From contig NZ_LKPJ01000001.1 in NCBI RefSeq assembly GCF_001443045.1, forward strand, positions 428,698 to 492,697: 64,000 bases of DNA. Reading direction: 5' to 3'. Positions 9,479 through 18,165 of the stretch are shown here, in pieces. Within the stretch, counting starts at the first letter, position 1. The number at the start of each line of letters is the position of its first letter. The notes below the pieces were generated by a model. The model was given only the letters and a program-made list of their open reading frames with translations, searched no databases and was not told the origin of the DNA. The translations under genes and the position numbers were made by a program. Source of the stretch: Burkholderia ambifaria. GTDB lineage: Bacteria; Pseudomonadota; Gammaproteobacteria; Burkholderiales; Burkholderiaceae.

Positions 9479-9901
9479 TCAGTCGACGAGTGCGTCCAGC
9501 GCCTTCGTATAGCGGTTAGCGTGGCTGCGTTCGGCCTTCGCGAGCGTCTCGAACCAGTTCGCGATTTCGTCGAAGCCTTCGTCGCGCGCCGTCTTCGCCA
9601 TGCCCGGATACATGTCGGTGTATTCGTGCGTCTCGCCGGCGATCGCCGATTCGAGGTTCAGCCGCGACGAGCCAAACGGCAAACCCGTCGCCGGATCGCC
9701 GACTGCTTCGAGGTATTCGAGGTGACCGTGCGCATGGCCCGTTTCGCCTTCGGCAGTCGAGCGGAACAGCGCGGCGACGTCGTTCTGACCTTCGACATCG
9801 GCCTTCGAAGCGAAATACAGATAGCGCCGGTTCGCTTGCGATTCGCCCGCGAATGCGAACTTCAGATTCTCTTCGGTCTTGCTGCCCTTGAGTTGAGCCA
9901 T
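9479..9901 (-). CDS. Rubrerythrin-like diiron protein
   Basis: The protein has 140 residues and the four-helix ferritin-like rubrerythrin fold. Iron-ligand motifs are visible: [11 protein letters not shown] near residue 18, [14 protein letters not shown] near 51-64, AGETHEY near 88 and [10 protein letters not shown] near 121. The C-terminal rubredoxin domain of classical rubrerythrins is absent, so electrons must come from another protein, plausibly the Fe-S protein next in the operon. The likely role is peroxide reduction in the cytoplasm. A GGAGGCG ribosome site precedes ATG 9901. It is the first gene of a three-gene operon. Confidence 0.92.
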   Translation of the reverse strand: MAQLKGSKTEENLKFAFAGESQANRRYLYFASKADVEGQNDVAALFRSTAEGETGHAHGHLEYLEAVGDPATGLPFGSSRLNLESAIAGETHEYTDMYPGMAKTARDEGFDEIANWFETLAKAERSHANRYTKALDALVD

Positions 9902-10210
9902 TTGCGCCTCCGTTCGAGTCGGCGCGGCCGCGTGCGAAGCCGGGCCGATGATGTATGTGGGGAACGATGCGTGCGCCGGGCGCGCGCGTCGTGCCTTTTA
10001 ATCTAGGCGCTGACGCTCGCATCCCCCAATAGGCTTTTTTAATCCGCGCGATAGCCGGGGAACAGATTTGGGGACGGTTCGTGGGCGCGGATTCGCTGGA
10101 TGGCTGGGTGGAGGGGATGACGGTTGAACGTTTCGGCTGGGGCTTGGGGCTTGGGGCTCAGCGTGCGACGCGACGCCCGGCGTGCGCACACCGTCGTCGC
10201 CCGTCATGCG
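9902..10210. other. Intergenic region upstream of the rubrerythrin operon
   Basis: About 310 bp that should carry the rubrerythrin promoter and the 3' end of the sigma-factor transcript. No coding region or clear terminator is seen. Confidence 0.4.
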
Positions 10211-11479
10211 TCACGCATCCGTCGCACGCTTCAGCAGCAATTCCCTTTCGCGCTCGTTGCGGGTCAATTCCGCCGCGCGGCGGAACTCGGCCTTCGCCTC
10301 GTCGGCGCGGCCGAGTTTCACGAGCAGGTCGCCACGCACGCTCGGCAGCCAGTGATAGCGCGCAAGCGCCGGATCGTCGCGCAGCATGTCGACGATTTCC
10401 AGCGCCGCGGCGGGCCCGAACGCCATCCCCACCGCCACCGCGCGGTTCAGCTCGACGACCGGTGACGGCGCGACTTCGGCGAGCGCGTCGTACAGCGCGA
10501 CGATCTGCGCCCAGTCCGTTTCCGACGCCTGCCGCGCGCGTGCATGGCACGCCGCCAGCGCGGCCTGCAGCGCATACGGGCCGCGCACGCCGCCGAGCTT
10601 CGTCGCCCGATCGAGGGCCGCGAGGCCGCGCCGGATCAGCAGCGGATCCCAGCGGCTGCGGTCCTGGTCGAGCAGCAGCACGGGTCGCCCCTGCGCATCG
10701 GTCCGCGCATGCATGCGCGACGCCTGCAGTTCCATCAGCGCGACGAGCCCGAGCACTTCGCTTTCGTCCGGCACGAGCCCGGCCAGCACGCGACCGAGAC
10801 GCAGCGCCTCGTCGCACAACGCCGGGCGTGTCCAGTCGTCGCCAGCGGTCGCCGCATGGCCTTCGTTGAACACCAGGTAGATCACTTCGAGCACCGACGC
10901 GAGCCGCGCGGGCCGCGCGTCGGCGGACGGCACCTCGAACGGCACGCGCGCCGCCGCAAGCGTGCGTTTCGCGCGCACGATGCGCTGCGCGATCGTCGGC
11001 TCGGGCGACAGGAACGCGCGCGCGATCTCGCTCGTGGTCAGCCCGCCGAGCAGCCGCAACGTCAACGCGACGCGCGCATCGGTCGACAGCACCGGATGGC
11101 ACGACGTGAAGATCAGCCGCAGCAGGTCGTCGCCGATATCGTCGTCGCGCGCATCGGCGAGCGTGTCCGCGATGTCGGGCACGACATGCGCTTCGAGCGC
11201 GTCCATTTCGTGCCCGAGCTGGTCGCGCTTCGCGGCATGCAGCGACTCCTGCCGCACCCGGTCGAGCGCACGCCGCTTCACGGCCGTCATCAGCCAAGCG
11301 GCCGGGTTGTCGGGCACGCCGTCGACGGGCCAGTGCTCGAGCGCCGCAACGAGCGTGTCCTGCGCGAGTTCCTCGGCCACGCCGACATCGCGCACCACGC
11401 GCGCGGCGCGCGCAATGATCTTCGGCGCCTCGATTCGCCAGACGGCCTCGATCGCACGATGGGTCGCCTCGCGCGTCAC
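10211..11479 (-). CDS. ECF RNA polymerase sigma factor with long C-terminal extension (ECF42-like)
   Basis: A 422-residue sigma factor, about twice the usual ECF length. Region 2 is near the N-terminus (VGVAEELAQDTLVAALEHWP, then AWLMTAVKRRALDRVR) and region 4 near residues 130-170 (GGLTTSEIARAFLSPEPTIAQRI). The large C-terminal part is helical and TPR-like (AVAVGMAFGPAAALEIVDML, GRADEAKAEFRRA). This layout and adjacent DGPF genes define the ECF42 group. Start is GTG 11479, overlapping the preceding stop as GTGA, so translation is coupled. No anti-sigma gene is adjacent; ECF42 members are thought to be controlled by the C-terminal domain. Confidence 0.88.
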   Translation of the reverse strand: MTREATHRAIEAVWRIEAPKIIARAARVVRDVGVAEELAQDTLVAALEHWPVDGVPDNPAAWLMTAVKRRALDRVRQESLHAAKRDQLGHEMDALEAHVVPDIADTLADARDDDIGDDLLRLIFTSCHPVLSTDARVALTLRLLGGLTTSEIARAFLSPEPTIAQRIVRAKRTLAAARVPFEVPSADARPARLASVLEVIYLVFNEGHAATAGDDWTRPALCDEALRLGRVLAGLVPDESEVLGLVALMELQASRMHARTDAQGRPVLLLDQDRSRWDPLLIRRGLAALDRATKLGGVRGPYALQAALAACHARARQASETDWAQIVALYDALAEVAPSPVVELNRAVAVGMAFGPAAALEIVDMLRDDPALARYHWLPSVRGDLLVKLGRADEAKAEFRRAAELTRNERERELLLKRATDA

Positions 11480-11889
11480 GACGCCGGCCCCTGCCCCGCG
11501 TCCTGCGCCACGTACATCAGCTCCCATGCGTGGCCGTCCGGATCGGCGAAGCTGTGGCCGTACATGCCCGGGTATTCCATCGGCGGACGCGGCGTGGTGC
11601 CACCGGCCGCACGTGCCTTCGCGACGACTTCGTCGACTTCGGCGGGGCTTTCGCACGACAGGCACGACAACACCTGCACGTGCGTCGCCGGATCGACAAT
11701 CGTCTTGTCGGTGAAGGTCTGGAAGAACGGCCGCACGAGCAGCATCGCGAAGATCGTGTCGCTGATCTTCAGGCAGGCGGCCTGATCGTTGGTATAGGCA
11801 GGCACGACCTCGAAGCCGAGCGCCTGGTAGAACGCCTTCGAGCGCGGCAGGTCGACCACGGGCAGGTTGATGAAGACCATCTTGTGCAT
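11476..11889 (-). CDS. VOC (glyoxalase/bleomycin-resistance fold) family protein
   Basis: The protein has 137 residues. It has the VOC pattern: INLPVVDLPRSKAFYQALGF at the N-terminus, a central strand-rich part, and a C-terminal GHSFADPDGHAWELMYV with the typical metal-ligand glutamate. The substrate is unknown. Its stop overlaps the GTG start of the ECF sigma factor, so the two are probably co-translated. It belongs to the same cassette as the two DGPF proteins. Confidence 0.88.
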   Translation of the reverse strand: MHKMVFINLPVVDLPRSKAFYQALGFEVVPAYTNDQAACLKISDTIFAMLLVRPFFQTFTDKTIVDPATHVQVLSCLSCESPAEVDEVVAKARAAGGTTPRPPMEYPGMYGHSFADPDGHAWELMYVAQDAGQGPAS

Positions 11890-11927
11890 GTCGGGTGCTC
11901 CCGGTGAGGTTGGGTTCAGGTGGACAT

Positions 11928-12347
11928 TCAGGCGCCGGTGCGGCCGACATGGAGTTCGCGGAACCGCTCGACGGCGTCGCTGGGCGTGAGGTCGTCGAGT
12001 TCGAACAACGGGCGCACCTCGATCTCGCAGTCCATCTCCGCGCCGAACGGCGCGGGGAACCGGCGCGTCCATTCGAGCGCCTCGTCGCGTGAACGCACCT
12101 GGATCAGCGTATAGCCGGCAATCAGTTCCTTCGTCTCCGCGAACGGGCCGTCGACCACCGTGCCCTTGCCGCCGGTGTACCGCACGCGCCAGCCGCGCGC
12201 GCTCGGCCGCAGGCCGTTCGCATCGAGCAGCACGCCGGCCCTGGCCAGTTCCTCGTGATAGACCGTCATCGCCTCGACCAGCCGGTTGTCCGGCAATGCG
12301 TCGGATTCGCTGACGGCGTTCGCCCGGATCATGATCATGAATCGCAT
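11928..12347 (-). CDS. YCII-related (DGPF domain) protein 1
   Basis: A 139-residue cytoplasmic protein. It starts MRFMIMIRANA and carries the signature VDGPFAETKELIAGY near residues 85-99, the motif that names the DGPF/YCII family. The dimeric alpha/beta-barrel fold is known, but the reaction is not. It sits in the ECF42 cassette upstream of the VOC gene, and such DGPF genes are commonly targets of the linked sigma factor. Confidence 0.88.
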   Translation of the reverse strand: MRFMIMIRANAVSESDALPDNRLVEAMTVYHEELARAGVLLDANGLRPSARGWRVRYTGGKGTVVDGPFAETKELIAGYTLIQVRSRDEALEWTRRFPAPFGAEMDCEIEVRPLFELDDLTPSDAVERFRELHVGRTGA

Positions 12348-12472
12348 CGTTCACTCCCTGTCGTCGGTGGAAAGGGGCGTCCGTTCATCGGCGCCTTACC
12401 CTGACGACGGGCGGCAGGCGGACGGATCGACCTTCCACGCGACGAATCAGGGTAAACACCGAGATTCAGCCG

Positions 12473-12826
12473 TCACAGGAAGCACGGGCCAACCGCACGC
12501 ACTTCGACCGTGCACCATTGCGCGGCCGGACACTGGCGCGCGATCTCGATCGCTTCGTCTCGGGTGGCGACGTCGACGATGAAGAAGCCGCCGACCATTT
12601 CCTTCGCCTCGGCGAACGGGCCGTCGACGAGGCGCGTCTCCCCGTTGCGCACCTGCACGCGCGTCGCGCGTTCCGAGCGCTCCAGCGACTCGACGCCGCG
12701 CAGCACGCCGCGCGCTTTCAGCGTCTCGGCGAAATCGACCATCCGCGCGTAAAGCGCCTGCCCGTCTTCGAGCGTGCGTTCGGCGCGCTGGCCGGTCGGT
12801 TCGACAATCAACAGCATGTAGGCCAT
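12473..12826 (-). CDS. YCII-related (DGPF domain) protein 2
   Basis: A 117-residue DGPF/YCII protein. It has the motif VDGPFAEAKEMVGGFFIVDV near residues 68-87 and the typical N-terminal strand MAYMLLIVEP. A CAGGAGAG ribosome site precedes ATG 12826, which is preferred over open frame upstream. It is the first gene of the ECF42 cassette, so the promoter for the set probably lies between it and the divergent nuclease gene (12827-13033). Confidence 0.88.
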   Translation of the reverse strand: MAYMLLIVEPTGQRAERTLEDGQALYARMVDFAETLKARGVLRGVESLERSERATRVQVRNGETRLVDGPFAEAKEMVGGFFIVDVATRDEAIEIARQCPAAQWCTVEVRAVGPCFL

Positions 12827-13033
12827 GGAACTCTCCTGTGGGGGGCGTGCGCTCAAGCGTTCCGAGCGCAGGCCGGAATGACACGTCAGGTGCAAAGCGT
12901 AACAGTCCCGGATGGCCCTGCCGTCATCGTTGGCCGTTCGGCACTGGCCTGATGGCCAATTCGATCGCAGCACGCGATTTTGCCGTCAAGATGCTTTCCC
13001 GAACCTTCGAATTTTCTTCCAGTGAACCGCTCC

Positions 13034-14833
13034 ATGTCACGCCTGCTACCGCCGCTCGCGCTTGCCGCGTCGCTCGTCCTTTCCGCTGCGCCCGCCGCCG
13101 CGCAGCCGGTCAGTGCGGGCTGCGGCGGCGCCACCACGGCAATCGCCGACATCCGGCATCCCGGCGGCCGGTCGCCACTGGCCGGGGGCACCACGTCGAT
13201 CGAAGCGGTCGTCACCGCGGCATTCGCCGGCACCGACGGCTTCGGCGGCTTCTTCGTCCAGCAGGCGGACGCGCAGCGACGGCACCGGCCGGGCGTCCCG
13301 GAAGGCCTGTTCATCCATGCGCCGAATGCGCGTGTCCTGCCTGGCGAGCGCGTGCACATCACCGGCAGGATCGAGCAGAAATACGGCCGGACGCAACTCG
13401 CGCTGTCGGGCCACGTGACGGTGTGTGCGCGCGGGCAGACCGTCACGCCGGCAACGCTCGCGCTGCCGGTCGACAACGAGTCCGTATTCGCCGCACATGA
13501 GGGCATGCGGGTGCGCTTCCCGCAAACGCTGACGGTCAGCGATACCTACGAGCTCGGCCGCTACGGCAGCATCGTACTCAGCCACGGCCGCCTGTACATG
13601 CCGACTCACGTGGTGGCGCCGGCCGAAGCCGCTGCGCAGGCGGCAGCCAACGCCCGCAATCGCATCGTGCTCGACGACGGTTCGCGCCGCGTGAACCCCG
13701 CAACTATCCGCTATCCGCCGCCTGCGTTGAGCGCCGCCAATACGCTGCGCGCCGGCTACACGGTGCGCGGCATCGAAGGCGTGCTCGAGAAGCGCTACGG
13801 CACGTGGCGACTGCAGCCCGTACCGTCCGCGGCGCCGGTCTTCGACGCCGCGTCGAATCCGCGTACCGATGCGCCGGCACGGCATCCGCAAGCCGACGTG
13901 CGGGTCGCGTCGTTCAACGTATTCAACTACTTCAACGGCGACGGCACGGGCGGCGGCTTCGACGATCCGGCCAATCGCGGCGCGAAGTCGCCCGCCGCCT
14001 TCGCGCGGCAGGAGGCAAAGATCGTGGCCGCGCTGCGTGCGCTGCGCGCCGACGTGATCGGCCTGATGGAAATCGCGAACAACGGCCACGGCTCCGCGAG
14101 CGCCGTGCAACGGCTCGCGACGCGGCTCGGCGACAGCTGGCGCGCGGTCGACCCCGGCACAGCCCGGCTTGGCCGCGATGCGATCGCGGTCGCGCTGCTG
14201 TATGACAGCCGGACGATCGAACCCGTCGGGCGGGCCGCGACCGTCGCGCTCAGCGGCCGGAATCGCCCGCCGCTCGCGCAGACATTCCGCCGCAAGGGCG
14301 GCACCCGCGCGTTCACGGTCGCGGTCAACCACCTCAAGTCAAAGAACTGCCCGCACGCCGCCGGCCCGGATCTCGACCAGTCGGACGGTCAGGGCTGCTG
14401 GAATGCGACGCGCACGCGGGCGGCCGAGCGCGTCGCGGCGTGGCTCGCCACGTCGCCGACCGGCGCCGCGGCCGACGGCGTGCTGCTGATCGGCGACCTG
14501 AACAGCTACGCGAAGGAGGATCCGCTGCGCGCGCTCGAATCGCGCGGCTACGCGAACCTCGTCGCCCGCTTCGTCGGCCATGCCGGCTACAGCTATGTAT
14601 TTCGCGGCGAAGCGGGCAACCTCGATCACGCACTCGCCACGTCGCCGCTCGCTGCCCGCGTGAGGGCCGTACATGCGTGGCACATCAACGCCGATGAACC
14701 GATTGCACTGCAATCCGTGCCCGATTACAAAACCCCGGCACAACAGGCTGCCTATTACGCGCCCGATGCGTACCGTTCGTCGGACCACGATCCCGTCGTC
14801 ATCGACCTTGCGCTGGAGGAAGACGCCACCTGA
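13034..14833 (+). CDS. Secreted endonuclease/exonuclease/phosphatase-family nuclease
   Basis: A 599-residue protein with a Sec signal peptide (LLPPLALAASLVL then APAAAQP). An OB-like N-terminal region (about 30-260) is typical of large extracellular nucleases. An EEP catalytic domain begins near residue 290 with ASFNVFNYFN and contains NHLKSK, GDLNSY (near 487, metal/catalytic) and SSDHDPVV (near 580, catalytic His and Asp). It is probably an extracellular or periplasmic DNase for phosphate or nucleotide scavenging or matrix DNA turnover. Start 13034 is chosen because it begins the signal peptide; the frame is open 18 codons further up. Confidence 0.88.
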   Translation: MSRLLPPLALAASLVLSAAPAAAQPVSAGCGGATTAIADIRHPGGRSPLAGGTTSIEAVVTAAFAGTDGFGGFFVQQADAQRRHRPGVPEGLFIHAPNARVLPGERVHITGRIEQKYGRTQLALSGHVTVCARGQTVTPATLALPVDNESVFAAHEGMRVRFPQTLTVSDTYELGRYGSIVLSHGRLYMPTHVVAPAEAAAQAAANARNRIVLDDGSRRVNPATIRYPPPALSAANTLRAGYTVRGIEGVLEKRYGTWRLQPVPSAAPVFDAASNPRTDAPARHPQADVRVASFNVFNYFNGDGTGGGFDDPANRGAKSPAAFARQEAKIVAALRALRADVIGLMEIANNGHGSASAVQRLATRLGDSWRAVDPGTARLGRDAIAVALLYDSRTIEPVGRAATVALSGRNRPPLAQTFRRKGGTRAFTVAVNHLKSKNCPHAAGPDLDQSDGQGCWNATRTRAAERVAAWLATSPTGAAADGVLLIGDLNSYAKEDPLRALESRGYANLVARFVGHAGYSYVFRGEAGNLDHALATSPLAARVRAVHAWHINADEPIALQSVPDYKTPAQQAAYYAPDAYRSSDHDPVVIDLALEEDAT

Positions 14834-15170
14834 GCCGTCGCGGGCACAAACCCTGCTCGACAAAAAAATGGCAATTAGTGCAATTGCATCAGCACAACGC
14901 GTGCAACGGCACTATTTACCTGACGCACCGGGCGACGCCATATTTACCGGGCTTTCTCGTCGTGCAACGGCCCGTTCATGTTGCTTCGCTCGAAGCGCGA
15001 AATTTTTTCAACCGCCGCCCTGCCCCGTCGCGCGGGGCTTCCCGGAAAGCTTGCCGACGAATTGAAAATTTGTCTCGAAACTCAATTGGCTGATGTGAAT
15101 CACACTGGTTGCTGGGATTCGTCTTATCTTCAAATTGGCCTGCAAATCAAATCGAAGGAGGATAAACACC
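14834..15170. other. Intergenic region upstream of the DUF883 gene
   Basis: A 337-bp gap, relatively AT-rich, that should hold the promoter of the DUF883-SYLF gene pair. No ORF or terminator could be supported. Confidence 0.4.
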
Positions 15171-15557
15171 ATGGCGCTCACCGACTCGATCGAACACAAG
15201 CTGGACCGCGGCCTGTCCGACATCCGTCGCACCGGCCGGCGCGTGGGACGCACGACGCGCTCGGCCGTCCGCGACCTGCATGCGGACGTGTCCGACGATC
15301 TGCGCGGGCTGGTCGATGAACTGGAAGACCTGCTGAAGAACGATGGCGACGGCGATATCGCCGCGCTGCGCAAGCGCGTGCAAGCGCGGCTCGACGAAGC
15401 ACGCAGCACGCTCGACTACGCGTCGGGCACCGCGGCCGCCCGGCTGCGCGATTCGGCCGAACGCGTGTCGCAAGCCGTGCACGACAACCCGTGGCAGACC
15501 GCGGGCGTCGTCGCGGGCCTCGCGTTCGTCGCCGGCCTGCTCCTTTCCCGCCGTTGA
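15171..15557 (+). CDS. DUF883 (ElaB/YqjD-like) membrane-anchored protein
   Basis: The protein has 128 residues. A charged amphipathic helical body (DLHADVSDDLRGLVDELEDL, then RVQARLDEARSTL) is followed by one C-terminal membrane segment (VVAGLAFVAGLLLSRR), the ElaB/YqjD plan. In E. coli such proteins sit in the inner membrane and bind ribosomes in stationary phase. A GGAGGAT ribosome site precedes ATG 15171. It is followed on the same strand by a SYLF lipoprotein, suggesting a shared envelope-stress role. Confidence 0.88.
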   Translation: MALTDSIEHKLDRGLSDIRRTGRRVGRTTRSAVRDLHADVSDDLRGLVDELEDLLKNDGDGDIAALRKRVQARLDEARSTLDYASGTAAARLRDSAERVSQAVHDNPWQTAGVVAGLAFVAGLLLSRR

Positions 15558-15588
15558 ACGGTGCCGGCCGCCCCGCTGCCGGCACCGT
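15558..15588 (+). terminator. Hairpin between DUF883 and SYLF genes
   Basis: An 11-bp perfect stem (15558-15568 and 15578-15588) starts directly after the DUF883 stop and has no T tract. It may partly terminate or stabilise the upstream message, lowering expression of the next gene. Confidence 0.45.
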
Positions 15589-15621
15589 CCGTCCTCAACC
15601 CGACAACGAAGGAGAATCGCC

Positions 15622-16206
15622 ATGCAGAAGTCCCTCGCCCTGAAAGCCGCCGCCGCCGTCATGCTCGGCAGTCTCGCACTTGCCGGTTGCACTACCACGC
15701 CTGACAAACCCGAGAACGCATCAACCAGCGCGTCCAAACGCGAGTCGATCGACGCGAGCGTGAACGCGACGCTGTCGCGCCTCTATTCGACGGTGCCGGG
15801 CTCGCGTGAACTCGTCGCGAAGTCGCGCGGCGTGCTGGTGTTCCCGAACGTGCTGCAGGCCGGCTTCATCGTCGGCGGCCAGTCCGGCAACGGCGCACTG
15901 CGCGTCGGCGGCAGCACCGTCGGCTACTACAACACGTCGTCGCTGTCGGTCGGCCTGCAGGCCGGTGCGCAATCGAAGGCGATCGTGTTCCTGTTCATGA
16001 CGCAGGATGCGCTCGACTCGTTCCGCAAGTCCGAAGGCTGGTCGGCCGGTGCCGACGCCTCCGTCGCGGTCGTGAAGGTCGGTGCGAACGGCGCGGTCGA
16101 CTCCAACACGGCCACCGCACCGGTCGAGGTACTGGTGCTGACCAACGCGGGCCTGATGGGCGACCTGTCGGTGAACGGCACCAAGGTCACCAGGCTGCAC
16201 ATCTGA
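15622..16206 (+). CDS. SYLF (Ysc84-like, lipid-binding) domain lipoprotein
   Basis: The protein has 194 residues. The signal peptide ends in lipobox LALAGCTT (Cys about 22), so it is a lipoprotein. The rest is a SYLF domain: RLYSTVPGSRELVAKSRGVLVFPNV, GGQSGNGALRVGG, YYNTSSLSVGLQAGAQSK and FRKSEGWSAGADASVAVV. Many proteobacteria encode such envelope lipoproteins of unknown function that are linked to stress. A GGAG ribosome site precedes ATG 15622. It ends before a strong terminator. Confidence 0.9.
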   Translation: MQKSLALKAAAAVMLGSLALAGCTTTPDKPENASTSASKRESIDASVNATLSRLYSTVPGSRELVAKSRGVLVFPNVLQAGFIVGGQSGNGALRVGGSTVGYYNTSSLSVGLQAGAQSKAIVFLFMTQDALDSFRKSEGWSAGADASVAVVKVGANGAVDSNTATAPVEVLVLTNAGLMGDLSVNGTKVTRLHI

Positions 16207-16243
16207 CGATCCGGCGCGGCACCGTCACGTCGGCCTCCCCCGC

Positions 16244-16269
16244 AACGCCGCGGCCCCGGCCGCGGCGTT
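16244..16269 (+). terminator. Intrinsic terminator after the SYLF gene
   Basis: A 12-bp perfect GC-rich stem (16244-16255 and 16258-16269) runs directly into a short T run (16268-16271). It lies 38 bp after the SYLF stop. Confidence 0.75.
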
Positions 16270-16437
16270 TTCGCGTGCGCCGCGCGCAGCGGCTATGATG
16301 GCGACACCTTTGCGGGCATACTGCCGATCGGGCCGCCCTGCTGCGCGCTTCGCCGCAAACCCTTGACGTTCGCGCGCCGATCGCGCCCGAGGCAACGAGA
16401 TTCAATCAAACCAGGCATCAATCTGCGCGAACCATCC

Positions 16438-17490
16438 ATGGATAGCGGACACGATCACCAAAAATTCTTCTATTTCCTGCTGTTCGCGGTCACCGTCGGA
16501 CTATGCTGGATACTCGCGCCGTTCTCCGGCGCCGTCTTCTGGGGCACCATTCTCGCGATCCTGTTCCAGCCGGTGCAACGCTGGCTTGCCGCGCGCTTCG
16601 GCAAGCGGCGCAACCTCGCCGCGCTCGTGACGATGTCGCTGATCATCCTGATCGTGATCCTGCCGCTCGTGTTCGTCACGGCGACGCTCGTGCAGGAAAT
16701 CGCATACGTGTACCAGGAACTGAAGAGCGCGCAGCCGAATTATTCGCAGTACTTCCATGACATCATTCACGCGCTGCCGACGTCGATCCAGAACCTGCTG
16801 CAGAAATACGGGCTGACCAACATCCCCGGCATCCAGAAGAAGCTGACCGACGGCGCCGCGCAGATCAGCCAGTTCGCGGCCACCCAGGCGCTCAGCATCG
16901 GCCAGAACACGTTCCAGTTCGTCGTCAGCTTCGGCGTGATGCTGTACATGGTGTTCTTCCTGCTGCGCGACGGCGGCGAGATCGGCCGCCGCGTGCGCCG
17001 CGCGCTGCCGCTCGACGAAGAGCACAAGAACCTGCTGCTCGCGAAGTTCACGACGGTCGTGCGCGCAACCGTGAAAGGCAACATCGCGGTCGCGCTCGTG
17101 CAGGGCGCGCTCGGCGGCCTGATCTTCTGGATCCTCGGGATCGAGGGCGTCGTGCTGTGGGGCGCGCTGATGGCGTTCCTGTCGCTGCTGCCGGCGATCG
17201 GCGCGAGCCTCGTATGGGTGCCCGCCGCGCTCTACTTCCTCGCGATCGGCGAGATCTGGAAATGCGTGATCCTCGTCGCGTTCTGCGTCGGCGTGATCGG
17301 CCTCGTCGACAACCTGCTGCGCCCGATCCTCGTCGGCAAGGACACGAAGATGCCCGACTGGGTCGTGCTGATCTCGACGCTCGGCGGAATGGCACTGTTC
17401 GGGATCAACGGCTTCGTGATCGGGCCGCTCGTCGCCGCGCTGTTCATGGCGAGCTGGGACATCTACGCACGCTCCGAACAGGGGGAATGA
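16438..17490 (+). CDS. AI-2E family (PerM-like) transporter
   Basis: A 350-residue inner-membrane protein with about eight hydrophobic segments in the 2 + 1 + 5 pattern of the AI-2E/PerM family. The segments include FFYFLLFAVTVGLCWILAPF, LVTMSLIILIVILPLVFVTA, FGVMLYMVFFLL and the C-terminal LVDNLLRPILVGK motif. A large loop (about 95-160) separates the second and third segments. Substrates vary within the family: autoinducer-2 export, or Na+/H+ exchange in some members. The specific substrate here is not determinable. ATG 16438 is preferred over an upstream in-frame start because of length. Confidence 0.88.
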   Translation: MDSGHDHQKFFYFLLFAVTVGLCWILAPFSGAVFWGTILAILFQPVQRWLAARFGKRRNLAALVTMSLIILIVILPLVFVTATLVQEIAYVYQELKSAQPNYSQYFHDIIHALPTSIQNLLQKYGLTNIPGIQKKLTDGAAQISQFAATQALSIGQNTFQFVVSFGVMLYMVFFLLRDGGEIGRRVRRALPLDEEHKNLLLAKFTTVVRATVKGNIAVALVQGALGGLIFWILGIEGVVLWGALMAFLSLLPAIGASLVWVPAALYFLAIGEIWKCVILVAFCVGVIGLVDNLLRPILVGKDTKMPDWVVLISTLGGMALFGINGFVIGPLVAALFMASWDIYARSEQGE

Positions 17491-17499
17491 CGCTGCGCG

Positions 17500-18003
17500 T
17501 CACGGATGACGGATCCTGATCACGACGGGCGCCACGGCGCCCGTCGTCATTTCCGGCCCTGCCACCGTCATCACGCCGCCATACGGACCGACACGATGCG
17601 CGCGGCCCGATACCAGCGGCACGCTTCGATCGTCGCGCGCATCGCGCCATGTTGCACGAACGTCCGCCCCCGCGGACTGCGCAGGCGGCCGGCCGTCCGG
17701 CCCGACCAGCGCCACCTGCGCGCCGGCCAAGCGCCGGCCGTGCGCATCGAACCGGAGCGTCGCGGCCATCGCGCTGTTTGCCGCTTCGATCGGCGGCGCA
17801 TCGAATGTCACGTCGTACAGATCGACGAGCGCACCGGTGAATCGCACGATGCCGTCCGCGTTCGCATGCCCGGCCGCACCGGCACACGGCATCGCGCACG
17901 CGATGCCGACACCCGCTGCGGCGATCCGCAGCCTGTCGCACACGCGCCGCATCGTTCGATCGCGCACCACCGCCGATGCCGCCTGCGTTGCCTTCGTTCG
18001 CAT
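17500..18003 (-). CDS. Exported hypothetical protein with faint type 1 pilin-like features
   Basis: The protein has 167 residues. A basic N-terminus and hydrophobic segment (LRIAAAGVGIACAMPCAGAAG) form a probable signal peptide, rather long at about 50 residues. The mature part begins DGIVRFTGALVDLYDVTFD, reminiscent of FimA-type pilins, but no C-terminal donor strand pattern is clear. A GGGGG ribosome site precedes ATG 18003. Its 3' end lies 10 bp from the convergent AI-2E gene and contains that gene's terminator hairpin within its coding sequence. Function unknown. Confidence 0.65.
   Translation of the reverse strand: MRTKATQAASAVVRDRTMRRVCDRLRIAAAGVGIACAMPCAGAAGHANADGIVRFTGALVDLYDVTFDAPPIEAANSAMAATLRFDAHGRRLAGAQVALVGPDGRPPAQSAGADVRATWRDARDDRSVPLVSGRAHRVGPYGGVMTVAGPEMTTGAVAPVVIRIRHP
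17522..17547 (+). terminator. Terminator hairpin after the AI-2E gene
   Basis: A 12-bp perfect stem (17522-17533 and 17536-17547) with a 2-nt apex is followed by CATTT. It lies 31 bp after the AI-2E stop and inside the 3' end of the convergent exported-protein gene. Confidence 0.65.
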
Positions 18004-18030
18004 GTTCCCCCCTTCTCGCCGCACAAATAA

Positions 18031-18066
18031 AAACGGCGGCGTGACGCGCATGTCACGCCGCCGTTT
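18031..18066 (-). terminator. Strong intrinsic terminator after the MDR oxidoreductase gene
   Basis: A 15-bp perfect inverted repeat (18031-18045 and 18052-18066). On the minus strand it is followed by a T-rich tail (complement of the A run at 18024-18033). It lies about 100 bp after the oxidoreductase stop at 18166 and just before the start of the exported protein gene, insulating the two. Confidence 0.8.
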
Positions 18067-18165
18067 GCTTGCGGTTACTTTAAGGAGAGCGACCGAAACA
18101 ATATATGGGACAAGTCCTAAATCGATGTCCGTCTGTTCGAACTCAGCGCGTGCGAGCGCTGCGGC

